Of a DNA stretch of 64,000 bases, positions 17,908 to 27,872 are shown piece after piece. The stretch spans positions 186,001 through 250,000 of the forward strand of contig CANMSI010000004.1 of the NCBI GenBank assembly GCA_947500575.1, read 5' to 3'. Source of the stretch: an uncultured Flavobacteriaceae bacterium. Lineage in GTDB: Bacteria; Bacteroidota; Bacteroidia; Flavobacteriales; Flavobacteriaceae. How positions within the stretch are numbered: position 1 is the first letter of the stretch; the number at the start of each line of letters is the position of its first letter. The notes beneath the pieces are model-generated. The model searched no databases. It saw nothing but the letters and a program-made list of their open reading frames with translations, and was not told where the DNA came from. Both the position numbers and the translations under genes were made by a program.

Positions 17908-19527
17908 TTACCTCTTTAAAAGTTTATACGCCGTAGTTTCTTGGCCTATTACTTTTAGATAGTAAATCCCAGAAGTTAAGGTAGATACATCAATAGTAGA
18001 CTTCCCTGAGGTATTCTCAAAATCCGCACTGAGTACCAAACGACCTACCTCATCAAAAATAGCATAGGTAGTTTTTTGACTAAGATCTAATGCAGATAAG
18101 TTTACCAAGCTCTCCGCAGGGTTTGGGTATAAAACCACTACTGTTTCTTCAGGCATTGGTTCTTCCTCTTCTTCCGCTAAGACAACTGTAGCCACTTGCG
18201 ATGAAACGGTCATACTAATCAAGGTTTTATCTACTGAATACGAGCTAATTCGAAACCAAATAAGATCGCCGTTCGCCACACTTGGTGTTTCCCAAAGATA
18301 ACTGGAATCGGAAATTCCTTCTTCAATCATAGTGAAGCTTTGCTGATTATCTATGCTATATTCAATATCATATAATAGTGGTCTCCCATCATCTGGATTA
18401 TTAAGCATCCATGTAATAGGCATTGCGGTATCATATGTATTATTGCTAGGTTCTAAAAGGCTTACTTCCGGGTGCTCATAGGATTGCAACAATTCTGCAA
18501 ACCCTACACCTGTCACCTCAATTCCATTAATAGTTCCAGCGATGTCAATAGATCCTTCATAAAAACGAAATGGTAATTTCACTTCAGAATCATTATGCCT
18601 TGCTGTTACTACCAAATCAATATTATTGGTAGCTGAACTTAGACGCCATTTTTGCGAATAACAACGTTCCCCATCTGGAGTGCAGTGATAGGCCAAACGT
18701 TCAATGTCAAAATCATTAGTAGTATACTGGGTATTTTCATCTACATAGGCAGAAAGAATCCTATATTCTAAACTCTCTGGTATTTTTCGATCTTCCGTAA
18801 AAATATTCCAAAGGTTAATGTCCATACCATTGGATAATTGAAGGCTAAACCATTCATATTTTTCGGCAATTAAGGGGTTAAATGTTCCATACTGTCTGTC
18901 TAACCATGCCTTTCCTGTAACTTCTTCTTGTACTCCATTTAAACTAAGCGTTCCACTCACTTCGTTATTCGTCAGGGAATAATAATATGTAAATTGTTCT
19001 GCTCCCTGATCAAATAGTCCGTCATCGCCAACAATTAATGGGCGTTTCGTAGAAACATATTCCAAATCCAATCCGCCACTACTTCCATTTGCCGATAAGA
19101 CATACTCAAAAGGAATTGGCATATTGCTGGCATCTACCTTATTTGACCATGTTTCGGTACCTCCTAAAAAAACTGCCGCTTCTATGTCCAGACTTGTAGT
19201 GGACAACTTGGTGTAATTCAGAGGTTTGGTATCCTCAAATAATTCACCCGTTTCTTCGTCTGTAATATTTAAAATTCGAAAACCATCAAAACCACTTTGC
19301 GGAAAGTGAAAATAGGTCAACATATAACTGTACTCTTTTCCCGAAGTAGTTCCTTGCAAATGTCCAGAAGTATACCACCATTCAATAGGGTCTGTATGTC
19401 GTCCTTCATCCACCGGAAATGCAATTTCACTTCCTGCCGGAGCATATGGATAGGTTTTCCAATCTTGTGCAGAACTCATGATAGCTCCACAAAAAAGCAC
19501 GAACAACACTTTGATTTTAAGATTCAT
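17908..19527 (-). CDS. AttH/CrtC lipocalin-like protein with T9SS sorting tail
   Basis: 539 residues. Signal peptide ends near MSSAQD (about 20). The body (about 25-350) matches the lipocalin-like AttH/carotenoid 1,2-hydratase family: DPIEWWYTSGHL, YSYMLTYFHF, GKAWLDRQYG and EKYEWFSLQL. A Fn3-like segment (about 355-450, LEPSNNTYDTAMPITW...) follows, then a type A T9SS sorting domain (VVVLYPNPAESLVNL to YKLLKR, about 457-539). It is probably surface-exposed or secreted and may bind a lipid or pigment-like ligand. The export tail argues against a cytoplasmic carotenoid hydratase. Monocistronic. Confidence 0.85.
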   Translation of the reverse strand: MNLKIKVLFVLFCGAIMSSAQDWKTYPYAPAGSEIAFPVDEGRHTDPIEWWYTSGHLQGTTSGKEYSYMLTYFHFPQSGFDGFRILNITDEETGELFEDTKPLNYTKLSTTSLDIEAAVFLGGTETWSNKVDASNMPIPFEYVLSANGSSGGLDLEYVSTKRPLIVGDDGLFDQGAEQFTYYYSLTNNEVSGTLSLNGVQEEVTGKAWLDRQYGTFNPLIAEKYEWFSLQLSNGMDINLWNIFTEDRKIPESLEYRILSAYVDENTQYTTNDFDIERLAYHCTPDGERCYSQKWRLSSATNNIDLVVTARHNDSEVKLPFRFYEGSIDIAGTINGIEVTGVGFAELLQSYEHPEVSLLEPSNNTYDTAMPITWMLNNPDDGRPLLYDIEYSIDNQQSFTMIEEGISDSSYLWETPSVANGDLIWFRISSYSVDKTLISMTVSSQVATVVLAEEEEEPMPEETVVVLYPNPAESLVNLSALDLSQKTTYAIFDEVGRLVLSADFENTSGKSTIDVSTLTSGIYYLKVIGQETTAYKLLKR

Positions 19528-19699
19528 AGAAAGTGGACTTAACGCTCGAAACTACTATTTTTTTTTAAATGCCTACAACAATTTGTGTTAATGTACCAAT
19601 TAGAGGGTACGAATGGTAAAAATGTATAAAAAACATTCTTCATCTTCGGTAATTATTCAAAACGTACTCCTTCCTCCAAAACTACAAATATCATGAAAA

Positions 19700-19728
19700 T
19701 TGCTATTAAAACTATTCACTTACCTTTA
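19700..19728 (+). promoter_or_regulatory. Likely promoter of the DEAD-box helicase gene
   Basis: TTG at 19700-19702 and, 18 bases later, TACCTTTA at 19721-19728, one mismatch from TAnnTTTG. It lies 20 bases ahead of the ATG, giving a very short leader. Confidence 0.4.
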
Positions 19729-19747
19729 CCACTTCTAAAAAAAATAA

Positions 19748-21013
19748 ATGACCTTTAAAGAACTCGGCGTTATTGAGCCAATCTTAAAAGCCCTAAGCAA
19801 TGAAGGCTATACACACCCCACTCCTATCCAAGCTAAATCCCTTCCAATTTTATTACGGAATAAAGATTTATTAGGTTGTGCCCAAACAGGAACTGGTAAG
19901 ACAGCTGCTTTTGCTATACCCATTCTACAACAGATTTATAAAAACAATCAACATAAAGGAACTCGTAAAATTAAAGCACTGGTGGTAACACCTACTAGAG
20001 AACTAGCCATACAGATCGGTGAAAGTTTTACCACCTATGGCCAGTATACAGGTTTAAGGAATACAGTAATCTTTGGGGGTGTGAAACAAGGAAAACAAAC
20101 AAATGCACTGCGTGGAGGCGTAGATATCCTCGTGGCAACCCCTGGGCGTCTATTAGACCTGATGAACCAAGGATACATTTCTCTTAGAGATATTGAATAC
20201 GCAGTTTTGGATGAAGCTGATCAGATGTTGGATATGGGTTTTATCCATGATATTCGAAAAATCATTGCAAAATTACCCAAAGATAGGCAGTCACTCTTCT
20301 TTTCTGCAACCATGCCAAAAGCAATTGTTGAGCTTTCCAGAAAAATCCTTGGAGATTTTGAAAAAGTGACCATTGCCCCTGAAAAAGCTACTGCAGATAA
20401 AGTGGAGCAGGCATTGTATTATGTTAGTAAAAAGGACAAAATAAATCTGCTTACACTTTTACTAAAAGAACAACCCACCAAATCTGTATTAATATTTTCT
20501 AGAACCAAACATGGTGCTAATAAAATAGTAAAACTACTTTCGAAAGCGGAGATCACTTCGGAGGCTATTCATGGCAATAAATCGCAAACAGCCCGACAGA
20601 AAGCGCTAGGAAAATTTAAAAACGGACAGTTAAAAGTGCTAGTTGCTACTGACATTGCGGCAAGAGGAATTGATGTAGAAGAACTGTCATTAGTGATAAA
20701 TTACGACTTACCAAATGTACCAGAAACCTATGTACATCGAATTGGAAGAACAGGAAGAGCGGCGGCAAGTGGTATAGCCCTATCTTTCTGCTGTATTGAT
20801 GAAAGACCCTATTTAAAGGATATTCAGAAACTAATTAACCAACAAATTCCGGTAATCAATGAACATCCTTATGTACCTGCTCCCAATGAAGAAGTACGTA
20901 CACCAAAAAAAACACAGCGGTCTTCATCACGACCAGGGAAATCTAGAAAAAATAAGAACGGAAATAGATCTCGAAATAAGCGATCTTCCAATTTTAAGAA
21001 AGGTAGGGATTAG
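19748..21013 (+). CDS. DEAD-box ATP-dependent RNA helicase (RhlE type)
   Basis: 421 residues. It carries the Q motif region (TPIQAKSLP, about 21-29), Walker A AQTGTGKT (about 45-52), PTRELA, TPGR, DEAD (about 154-157), SAT and HRIGRTGRA in order, all intact. The C-terminal 45 residues are basic and low-complexity ([21 protein letters not shown]), a typical RNA-binding tail. It unwinds RNA in ribosome assembly or decay; cold-response roles are common in the family. Monocistronic, with a terminator shared with rny. Confidence 0.95.
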   Translation: MTFKELGVIEPILKALSNEGYTHPTPIQAKSLPILLRNKDLLGCAQTGTGKTAAFAIPILQQIYKNNQHKGTRKIKALVVTPTRELAIQIGESFTTYGQYTGLRNTVIFGGVKQGKQTNALRGGVDILVATPGRLLDLMNQGYISLRDIEYAVLDEADQMLDMGFIHDIRKIIAKLPKDRQSLFFSATMPKAIVELSRKILGDFEKVTIAPEKATADKVEQALYYVSKKDKINLLTLLLKEQPTKSVLIFSRTKHGANKIVKLLSKAEITSEAIHGNKSQTARQKALGKFKNGQLKVLVATDIAARGIDVEELSLVINYDLPNVPETYVHRIGRTGRAAASGIALSFCCIDERPYLKDIQKLINQQIPVINEHPYVPAPNEEVRTPKKTQRSSSRPGKSRKNKNGNRSRNKRSSNFKKGRD

Positions 21014-21034
21014 TATATCATAGTGATCTGAAAC

Positions 21035-21067
21035 AAAAAAAGCGAACCAAATAGGCTCGCTTTTTTA
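21035..21067 (+). terminator. Bidirectional terminator between helicase gene and rny
   Basis: Stem of AAAAAAGCGA with TCGCTTTTTT extended by CC/GG past one mismatch, small loop, flanked by T-tracts on both strands. It lies between convergent genes. Confidence 0.85.
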
Positions 21068-21090
21068 TTTCATATAAATTTTGTTCAATG

Positions 21091-22662
21091 TTACTTTGCA
21101 ACATTCACAGCTCTTGTTTCCCTAATTACCGTAACCTTTACCTGACCTGGATAGGTCATATCTGTTTGGATTTTTTGAGAAATTTCGAAAGACAATTCAG
21201 CGGCTTTATCATCGCTCACTTTTTCGCTTTCCACAATGACTCTTAATTCTCTGCCGGCCTGTATAGCATACGCCTTTTGAACCCCTCCAAAACCGAAGGC
21301 GATGTCTTCTAGATCCTTTAAACGTTGAATATAAGAATCTAACACCTGTCTTCTTGCTCCTGGACGCGCACCACTAATGGCATCACAAACTTGAACAATT
21401 GGAGAAATCAAGGTTTTCATTTCTATTTCATCATGATGCGCTCCAATGGCGTTACACACGTCGGGCTTTTCGCCATATTTTTCTGCCCACTGCATTCCTA
21501 AGATCGCATGTGGGGTTTCAACTTCAGCCTCTGTATTGGGTACTTTTCCAATATCATGTAATAAACCTGCACGCTTCGCTATTTTAGGATTCAATCCTAA
21601 TTCAGCCGCCATAACGCCACAAAGTTTCGCTACTTCTCTGGAGTGTTGCAATAAGTTCTGACCATATGAAGAACGATACTTCATACGCCCAACGGCTTTA
21701 ATCAACTCTGGATGTAATCCATGAATACCTAAATCTATTACGGTGCGTTTACCAATTTCAACTATTTCCCCTTCTATCTGCTTTTCAGTTTTGCGCACTA
21801 CTTCTTCAATACGTGCAGGGTGTATACGCCCATCAGTAACCAATTTGTGTAGGGAAAGGCGTGCTACCTCTCTTCTTACCGAGTCAAAACAAGAAAGAAT
21901 AATGGCTTCAGGAGTATCGTCAACTACAATTTCCACTCCAGTTGCAGATTCTAAAGCTCTAATATTTCTACCCTCTCTACCAATGATACGACCTTTTACA
22001 TCGTCGGATTCCAAATTGAATACAGAAACACAATTCTCTACCGCTTCTTCCGTTCCAATTCGCTGTATGGTATTAATAACTATTTTCTTCGCCTCTTGCT
22101 GCGCTGTAAGTTTTGCCTCTTCCAAAGTAGATTGCATATAGGCCATGGCATCTGTCTTCGCTGTTTCCTGTAAAGATTCTAATAATTGTTCTTTGGCCTC
22201 TTCCGCAGATAAGCCTGAAATAACCTCTAACTGCTGCACCTGACTTTTATGAAGCTTATCCAATTCTGATTGCTTCTTTTCTAGAAAATCATTTTTGTAA
22301 GCAATATCTTTTAACTTAGATTCTAATTGCTCATTTGACTTTTTGTGCTTCGAAAGTTCATTGCTAATTTGTGATTCCTTATCCCGAGTTCTTTTTTCAG
22401 CTTCATTAATTTTTTTGTCTTTATTAATGATCACCTTTTCATGCTCTGCCTTAAGTTCCAAAAATTTCTCTTTTGCCTGAAAAATCTTGTCTTTTTTAAT
22501 GCTCTCCCCCTCTGTTTTTGCATTTTTAATAATGCTTGAAGCCTCTCTTTTAGCATTGGAAATGGTTTTAGATGCCTTTCCTTTTTCCAAAAATTTTGCA
22601 ACTGCAAAGCCTAAAACAATGCCAACTATTGCTGCTATAATGATATATGTAGTACTATCCAT
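21091..22662 (-). CDS. rny: Ribonuclease Y
   Basis: Membrane-anchored endoribonuclease that starts mRNA decay. From ATG 22660-22662 the product is 523 aa: N-terminal membrane helix ([17 protein letters not shown], 5-21), a long coiled coil (about 30-200), a KH domain ([15 protein letters not shown]) and an HD domain (LLHDIGKV with HAILG and AHHDE). All expected HD residues are present. A GTG at 22690-22692 could add ten residues but they fit no part of the family. It lies downstream of zapA, with the 6S-like RNA between. Confidence 0.97.
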   Translation of the reverse strand: MDSTTYIIIAAIVGIVLGFAVAKFLEKGKASKTISNAKREASSIIKNAKTEGESIKKDKIFQAKEKFLELKAEHEKVIINKDKKINEAEKRTRDKESQISNELSKHKKSNEQLESKLKDIAYKNDFLEKKQSELDKLHKSQVQQLEVISGLSAEEAKEQLLESLQETAKTDAMAYMQSTLEEAKLTAQQEAKKIVINTIQRIGTEEAVENCVSVFNLESDDVKGRIIGREGRNIRALESATGVEIVVDDTPEAIILSCFDSVRREVARLSLHKLVTDGRIHPARIEEVVRKTEKQIEGEIVEIGKRTVIDLGIHGLHPELIKAVGRMKYRSSYGQNLLQHSREVAKLCGVMAAELGLNPKIAKRAGLLHDIGKVPNTEAEVETPHAILGMQWAEKYGEKPDVCNAIGAHHDEIEMKTLISPIVQVCDAISGARPGARRQVLDSYIQRLKDLEDIAFGFGGVQKAYAIQAGRELRVIVESEKVSDDKAAELSFEISQKIQTDMTYPGQVKVTVIRETRAVNVAK

Positions 22663-22680
22663 AGTGTAAAAATTAGTTAT

Positions 22681-22800
22681 AAAAAAACCCACATTGGGGA
22701 GGTTTTGTACAAACTCCGATAAACAGGTTTAGGGCTAACAAACTGATCAAGGATCCCTATGCAAGTAGGGCCTGCTTTTACAATCTAAACTCACCCTTTT
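22681..22800 (-). ncRNA. ssrS: 6S-like RNA (6S-Flavo type) between zapA and rny
   Basis: The minus strand of this gap folds like a 6S RNA. The closing stem pairs 22796-22777 (GGGTGAGTTT...TTGTA) with 22716-22697 (TACAA...CTCCCC) through small bulges. Inside, GCAGG can pair with CCTGT, and CCCTA/TAGGG (22770-22755) forms a small hairpin in the large central bubble. A T-tract lies at the 3' end (22687-22681). The position beside zapA is the usual one in many bacteria. The pairings are seen; the family assignment rests on fold and position, without a covariance search. Confidence 0.6.
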
Positions 22801-22872
22801 TAAAAAAATTAATGTTGAGTTTGTCAAAAATATTACCAATGTGGGTAGTAACTTAATGCTATTTAAAAGAAC

Positions 22873-23169
22873 TTATTTTATGCCAAGTTTGGAGTTTACC
22901 AATTCGTCTAACGCTTTTAAACGTTCTGTAACGTCTTTAGTATCTTCCATTGTATCTATTCCGCGTTGCTCTATTTTAGAAGCAAACTGAAGGGCACACA
23001 TGGCAAGTACATCCTGTTTGTCTCTAACGGCATAATTCTGCTCAAACTTTTTCGCAAGCTGTTCTATATTCTTTGCAGCCTTTCGGAGTCCTTCTTCCTG
23101 ACTTGGATCTATCGTTAATGGATAAACCCTATCTGCAATAGAAAGCTTTATTTTGAGCTTTTCTGCCAT
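22873..23169 (-). CDS. zapA: Cell division protein ZapA
   Basis: 98 residues. The N-terminal beta-alpha head (KLKIKLSIADRVYPLTI) and the helix EEGLRKAAKNIEQ, followed by a long C-terminal coiled coil, match ZapA. It bundles FtsZ protofilaments at midcell. It starts 15 bases after the stop of the upstream coiled-coil gene and is probably cotranscribed with it, upstream of the 6S-like RNA and rny. Confidence 0.9.
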   Translation of the reverse strand: MAEKLKIKLSIADRVYPLTIDPSQEEGLRKAAKNIEQLAKKFEQNYAVRDKQDVLAMCALQFASKIEQRGIDTMEDTKDVTERLKALDELVNSKLGIK

Positions 23170-23184
23170 ATAATTAATTGCTCA

Positions 23185-23475
23185 TTATTCAGCTAATTGG
23201 GCAATGCAATGATCCAATTCTCTAATTAATGTATTTATTTTGAGCTTCGCTTCTGTTTTATTTGTATTACTACCCAGCATTGAATTTGCCAATTTAAGCG
23301 CGTTGTATTTCTCTTCCCATGCAGATACCTTATTTCTGGCACTAGCACGTTCCTCTTGCAAGGATGTTAACTCTTGTTCTAATTTTTCATTAGAACTATG
23401 TAGCAATTCCAACTGATGTAATAGCTTGCTAATTTTGTTTTCCAGAGAATCAACAATTTCAACTAGATCGCTCAT
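23185..23475 (-). CDS. ZapB-like coiled-coil protein
   Basis: 96 residues from ATG 23473-23475 (a TTG six bases upstream is less likely). Residues 5-65 are one continuous coiled coil with leucine/isoleucine heptads, and the C-terminal helix (LKINTLIRELDHCIAQL) closes the protein. A small coiled coil directly upstream of zapA suggests a divisome partner like ZapB, but coiled coils are weak evidence of family, so the name rests on context. Confidence 0.75.
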   Translation of the reverse strand: MSDLVEIVDSLENKISKLLHQLELLHSSNEKLEQELTSLQEERASARNKVSAWEEKYNALKLANSMLGSNTNKTEAKLKINTLIRELDHCIAQLAE

Positions 23476-23498
23476 ACGCAAAATTCAATGCATTTACA

Positions 23499-23529
23499 CA
23501 AAGTTAACATACCTACGAAAACTTCGCAA
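23499..23529 (-). promoter_or_regulatory. Promoter of the zapB-like/zapA operon
   Basis: On the minus strand TTG (23529-23527) is followed after exactly 20 bases by TAACTTTG (23506-23499), a full match to the Bacteroidota consensus. It lies about 25 bases ahead of the ATG. Confidence 0.6.
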
Positions 23530-23577
23530 TACTTTTAGCAATTATTCTTGAAGTATTACTTTAAGAGTCCGAATTCT

Positions 23578-23610
23578 TTGAAAATAAAATGTTTTAAGGC
23601 ATTATTTTTG
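23578..23610 (+). promoter_or_regulatory. Likely promoter of the M23 peptidase gene
   Basis: TTG at 23578-23580 and TATTTTTG at 23603-23610, 22 bases apart, matching the TAnnTTTG box. The leader would be about 60 bases. Confidence 0.5.
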
Positions 23611-23678
23611 ATTTAATTCTATTCTCTCTTTTACGGATTCAAAACGATTAAGTAATTTCGTACCAATGTAGCTTTATT

Positions 23679-25370
23679 ATGAGAATAGCCCTTTTAGTCT
23701 TATTTCTAGTATTATCATTAACAGTGCAATCGCAAAAAACCTATCCGCAAGATGCGTTTAGGTCTCCTTTAGACATTCCTTTAATTCTTGCAGGCACCTT
23801 TGGAGAATTGCGATCTAATCACTTCCATTCAGGGATCGATATAAAAACCCAACAACGCCAAGGTTTATCCTCATATGCCATTGGTGATGGAACCGTTACC
23901 AGAATTAAAATATCACTTTGGGGATATGGAAAAGCCATTTACATTGCGCATCCAAATGGATATACCTCTGTTTATGCGCATCTTAAAAAATTCTCACCAA
24001 AAATAGAGGCTTACATTAAAAAACAACAGTACAAAAAGGAAACCTACGAAATTGAATTGTTCCCTGAATTTGGAGAGCTTAAGGTAGAAAAGGGAGAACT
24101 AATTGCTTATACAGGAAATACTGGGGGTTCATCTGGGCCTCATCTCCATTTTGAAATTAGAAGTAGTATTTCTGAAAAACCAACCAATCCACTATTATAT
24201 GGATTAGAAGTTAGAGATGCAACCAACCCAACGCTTCTAGGGCTCTATGGTTACCCCTTATCCGAAAAAGCACAAGTAAATCAAAGCAACGCTAAAATTC
24301 AGATTAATTTTAACAAACAAAAAGATGGCTCTTTCTTGGCAGATACCGTACATGCAATTGGTACAATTGGACTGGGATTTAATGCATATGATAGGCAAGA
24401 TTTAGCTGCCAACAAAAATGGGGTGTATGCTGTGCAGCAAATTGTGAATGGTAAATTATATACCGAATATGATTTTGAAACCTTTTCCTTTGCCGAAACC
24501 CGTTATATCAATACATTTATAGATTATGCTCATTTTGGAAAATATAGACAGCGCATTCAACAATGTTTTAAAACTCCCAGTAATCGTTTAGGAATTTATA
24601 ATACTTTGTACAACAACGGAAAAATAGATGTAAAGGAGGGCATGTCTTATAATGTAGAGCTTTTAATTAAAGATCTAGAAGGCAATCAGATTAAAGCCAT
24701 TATTCCTATTGAAGGAAAACGAGAAACGCTAAAAGTAGCAAAGGAAGTAAAAAAAACAGATTATTACGTAATTGCTAAAAAACCTAATAATTTTGACTTG
24801 GGAGCGGCGAAAGTTTATTTTCCGTCAAATACGTTCTACGAAGATTTTTATATGGATTTAGAAAAAGGCGCTGATACCGTAACCATTCATAACTCTTATG
24901 TTCCTGCACATCGAAATTTTACAATTACTTTTGACACTTCAAAGTATTCTGAAGAGGAACGTAAACAGCTTTTTATTGCCCGATTGGATAAACGATTAAG
25001 ACCTAGTTATGCCTCAACCTATAAAAGAGGAAAAACATTTACAACTCGCACCAGAAACTTGGGTACCTTCACCTTGGCAAAAGATACGATAGCGCCAAAA
25101 ATTAGGGCAAAAAACTTTAAAGAAAAGCAGTGGTTAAATAACTATCAATACTTAAGCCTAGCAATTTCCGATGATCTAAGTGGTATAGATACCTATAATG
25201 CAACACTGAACGGAGAGTGGATTTTAATGGAGTACGAGCCAAAAACCAATACTTTGACTTATAATTTTGATGATAAAATATTGGATAAAAAGCAATGTGA
25301 ACTAAAAGTGGTTGTTAAAGATAATGTGGGGAACACAACGACCTTTAGCAGCACATTTTACAGAAAATAA
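23679..25370 (+). CDS. M23 family metallopeptidase (peptidoglycan hydrolase-like)
   Basis: 563 residues. Signal peptide 1-19. The lysostaphin-like domain (about 35-165) has the zinc motifs HSGID (about 49-53) and GPHLHFEIR (about 153-161), both intact. A long beta-rich C-terminal region (165-563) is typical of the Bacteroidota version and probably packs onto the periplasmic side. It likely trims peptidoglycan cross-links. The TonB receptor gene starts at or before its stop codon, so the two are translationally coupled. Confidence 0.92.
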   Translation: MRIALLVLFLVLSLTVQSQKTYPQDAFRSPLDIPLILAGTFGELRSNHFHSGIDIKTQQRQGLSSYAIGDGTVTRIKISLWGYGKAIYIAHPNGYTSVYAHLKKFSPKIEAYIKKQQYKKETYEIELFPEFGELKVEKGELIAYTGNTGGSSGPHLHFEIRSSISEKPTNPLLYGLEVRDATNPTLLGLYGYPLSEKAQVNQSNAKIQINFNKQKDGSFLADTVHAIGTIGLGFNAYDRQDLAANKNGVYAVQQIVNGKLYTEYDFETFSFAETRYINTFIDYAHFGKYRQRIQQCFKTPSNRLGIYNTLYNNGKIDVKEGMSYNVELLIKDLEGNQIKAIIPIEGKRETLKVAKEVKKTDYYVIAKKPNNFDLGAAKVYFPSNTFYEDFYMDLEKGADTVTIHNSYVPAHRNFTITFDTSKYSEEERKQLFIARLDKRLRPSYASTYKRGKTFTTRTRNLGTFTLAKDTIAPKIRAKNFKEKQWLNNYQYLSLAISDDLSGIDTYNATLNGEWILMEYEPKTNTLTYNFDDKILDKKQCELKVVVKDNVGNTTTFSSTFYRK

Positions 25371-25374
25371 GCCT

Positions 25375-27840
25375 TTGAAGCATTCTATATATATATTTCT
25401 TTTTGCCTTTATTAAGGTTCTTGCCATGAATGCACAAACTGCTACTATTACAGGGGTTGTATTAGATGGAAATAATCTTCCCTTAGAAAATGTAAATATT
25501 ACCACCTCCAAAAACGGTACGTTCTCCAATAGTGATGGTTTTTATATTTTGGAAGTGCGGGCTGATCAAAAGATTAGTATTACCTTTTCTCATATTGGTC
25601 ACAAAAAAGTGGTTTTAGAAAATGTAATACTTACCACCAATGAGACTTTCGAATTTAACCCGGTAATGAATACGGATGTAGTACAAGTAGATGAGGTAGT
25701 GGTTACACCTACGGGAAGAAAAAGTGTAGAAGGGATTACCACAATTTCTCCAGAAGTGGTAAGGCGTATTCCAGGAGCTAATGCTGGGGTTGAGAACATT
25801 TTAAAATTACTCCCTGGGGTTGCCTCTAATAATGAACTAAGTACGCAATATGCTGTACGAGGTGGTAATTATGATGAGAACCTAGTATATGTAAATGAAA
25901 TCGAAGTTTACAGACCTTTTCTTATCCGTTCTGGGCAACAAGAAGGCCTCAGTTTTGTAAATAGCGGAATGGTGCAAAATTTGGAATTTTCCTCTGGCGG
26001 GTTTCAGTCCAAGTTTGGCGACAAACTTTCTTCCGTACTAGATATAACTTATAAAAACCCTACCTCTTTCGGACTCCAAGCAGATTTTAGTTTTTTAGGA
26101 GCGAGTGCCACCTTAGAAACGCTTTCCAAAAACAAGGTGTTTTCGAGTATTACAGGGATTCGGTATAGAAATAATAGTTTATTAGTAAACAGTCAGCAAA
26201 CTGAAACAAACTTAAACCCAACATTTGCAGATGTACAAACCTATTTGACGTATCGATTTTCAAAAAAATTTCACCTTAATTTTTTAGGAAACCTCTCCAT
26301 CAATGATTATCAAAATGAACCTTTAACACGTACTACCAATTTTGGCACGCTCAACGAACCTAGGGCTTTGTTGGTATTCTATGAAGGGCAGGAAAACAAC
26401 ACATTTCAAACCAGTTTTGGAGCTTTAAAAGGAAACTACTTTTTAAATGATAACACTACCCTGAAATTGATAGGCTCCGTATATCATACAACAGAAGAAG
26501 AGTACTCAGATATTATTGCTCAATATGAATTAGGTGAGGTAGATGCCGACTTAGGCAGTGATGATTTAGGCGAAGTTACCTCTTCTAGAGGTATTGGATC
26601 TCAGTTTAATAGGGCCAGAAATGATCTAGATGCACTTATTGTCAATATAGAACACAAAGGTACTTACAGTAAAAATGATGCCTTATTGGAATGGGGTGCT
26701 AAATACACGCATGAAGATATTAGGGACCAACTAAGAGAATCTGAATTTATAGATTCTGCTGGTTTTTCTATAAGACCTCCCTTCTCCGAGTTCATTAATA
26801 ACCAACCCATTGACCCCTTTGATGCTCCGTTGGAAGCCTTTGAAGCCATACAGGCTCGTAATTTTGTAAAAACAAATCGTTTTTCCGGTTTTGTTCAATA
26901 CAGCAAACAAACCCAATGGAAAAATCATGACATATACTACAATCTTGGTGTGCGCGCTCATCATTGGAATATCAATGGAGAAGCCATTACCCAAAATGCC
27001 CAAACCGTATTTAGCCCAAGGGCACAATTTGCCATAAAACCAGATTGGGAAAAAGATATGCTCTTTAGATTTTCTACAGGGATCTATCATCAACCTCCCT
27101 TTTATAGGGAGCTAAGAGATCAGAATGGTGAAGTTCAATCTGACGTGAAAGCTCAAAAGTCAATACATTTTGTACTAGGAAATGAATATAGTTTTTTATT
27201 GTGGGATAGGCCTTTTACACTCGTTAGTGAAGTATATTATAAAGATCTAAGCAATGTAAACCCGTATACTGTAGAAGATGTACGTATTAGGTATGTTGCC
27301 TCCAATAATGCGGAAGCGTTCGCTTATGGTGCTGAGGTGCGATTGAATGGTGCTTTTGTTCCGGGTACTGAATCTTGGGTCAGTATTGGGTATCTAAAAA
27401 CCGAAGAAAATATAGATAATAGGGGGTACATTTCCAGACCTACAGATCAGCGTTTAAAAATGGGAATTCTCTTTCAAGATTATGTACCAAACATCCCTGA
27501 TTTAAGGATGTATCTTAATCTTGTATACAGTACAGGGGTACCGGGAGGGTCTCCAAGTTATGCAGATCCATACCTCTTTCAGAGTAGATTGCGAGATTAT
27601 AAACGTGCAGATTTGGGAATTTCCTATATTTTTGCAGGTACGGATAAGAAATATCCTAAAAACCATTGGTTACATAAGTTCAAAGAATTGAGCGCTGGTT
27701 TCGAAATATTTAATTTATTCAACAATCAAAACTCAATCACAAATACTTGGGTAAGAGATGCAGATACAAAACAACAGTTTGCCGTACCTAACTTTCTAAC
27801 CACTCGCATACTAAACCTTAAAGTAAGCATGCGATTTTAA
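25375..27840 (+). CDS. TonB-dependent receptor with carboxypeptidase-like N-terminal domain
   Basis: An outer-membrane receptor. A carboxypeptidase-regulatory-like domain (TITGVVLDGNNLPLENVNI, about 23-105) is followed by a plug (SPEVVRRIPGANAGVENILKLLPGV, with QYAVRGGNYDENLVYVN) and a beta barrel ending in VSMRF with the terminal aromatic. No SusD partner is adjacent, so it is not a SusCD pair. The start is uncertain. TTG at 25375 gives a normal signal peptide (MKHSIYIFLFAFIKVLAMNAQ); ATG at 25324 would overlap the peptidase gene and add a 17-residue n-region. Substrate unknown. Confidence 0.9.
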   Translation: MKHSIYIFLFAFIKVLAMNAQTATITGVVLDGNNLPLENVNITTSKNGTFSNSDGFYILEVRADQKISITFSHIGHKKVVLENVILTTNETFEFNPVMNTDVVQVDEVVVTPTGRKSVEGITTISPEVVRRIPGANAGVENILKLLPGVASNNELSTQYAVRGGNYDENLVYVNEIEVYRPFLIRSGQQEGLSFVNSGMVQNLEFSSGGFQSKFGDKLSSVLDITYKNPTSFGLQADFSFLGASATLETLSKNKVFSSITGIRYRNNSLLVNSQQTETNLNPTFADVQTYLTYRFSKKFHLNFLGNLSINDYQNEPLTRTTNFGTLNEPRALLVFYEGQENNTFQTSFGALKGNYFLNDNTTLKLIGSVYHTTEEEYSDIIAQYELGEVDADLGSDDLGEVTSSRGIGSQFNRARNDLDALIVNIEHKGTYSKNDALLEWGAKYTHEDIRDQLRESEFIDSAGFSIRPPFSEFINNQPIDPFDAPLEAFEAIQARNFVKTNRFSGFVQYSKQTQWKNHDIYYNLGVRAHHWNINGEAITQNAQTVFSPRAQFAIKPDWEKDMLFRFSTGIYHQPPFYRELRDQNGEVQSDVKAQKSIHFVLGNEYSFLLWDRPFTLVSEVYYKDLSNVNPYTVEDVRIRYVASNNAEAFAYGAEVRLNGAFVPGTESWVSIGYLKTEENIDNRGYISRPTDQRLKMGILFQDYVPNIPDLRMYLNLVYSTGVPGGSPSYADPYLFQSRLRDYKRADLGISYIFAGTDKKYPKNHWLHKFKELSAGFEIFNLFNNQNSITNTWVRDADTKQQFAVPNFLTTRILNLKVSMRF

Positions 27841-27872
27841 TACAAATTCAAAGAAGTAGTTTTAAATAGAAC

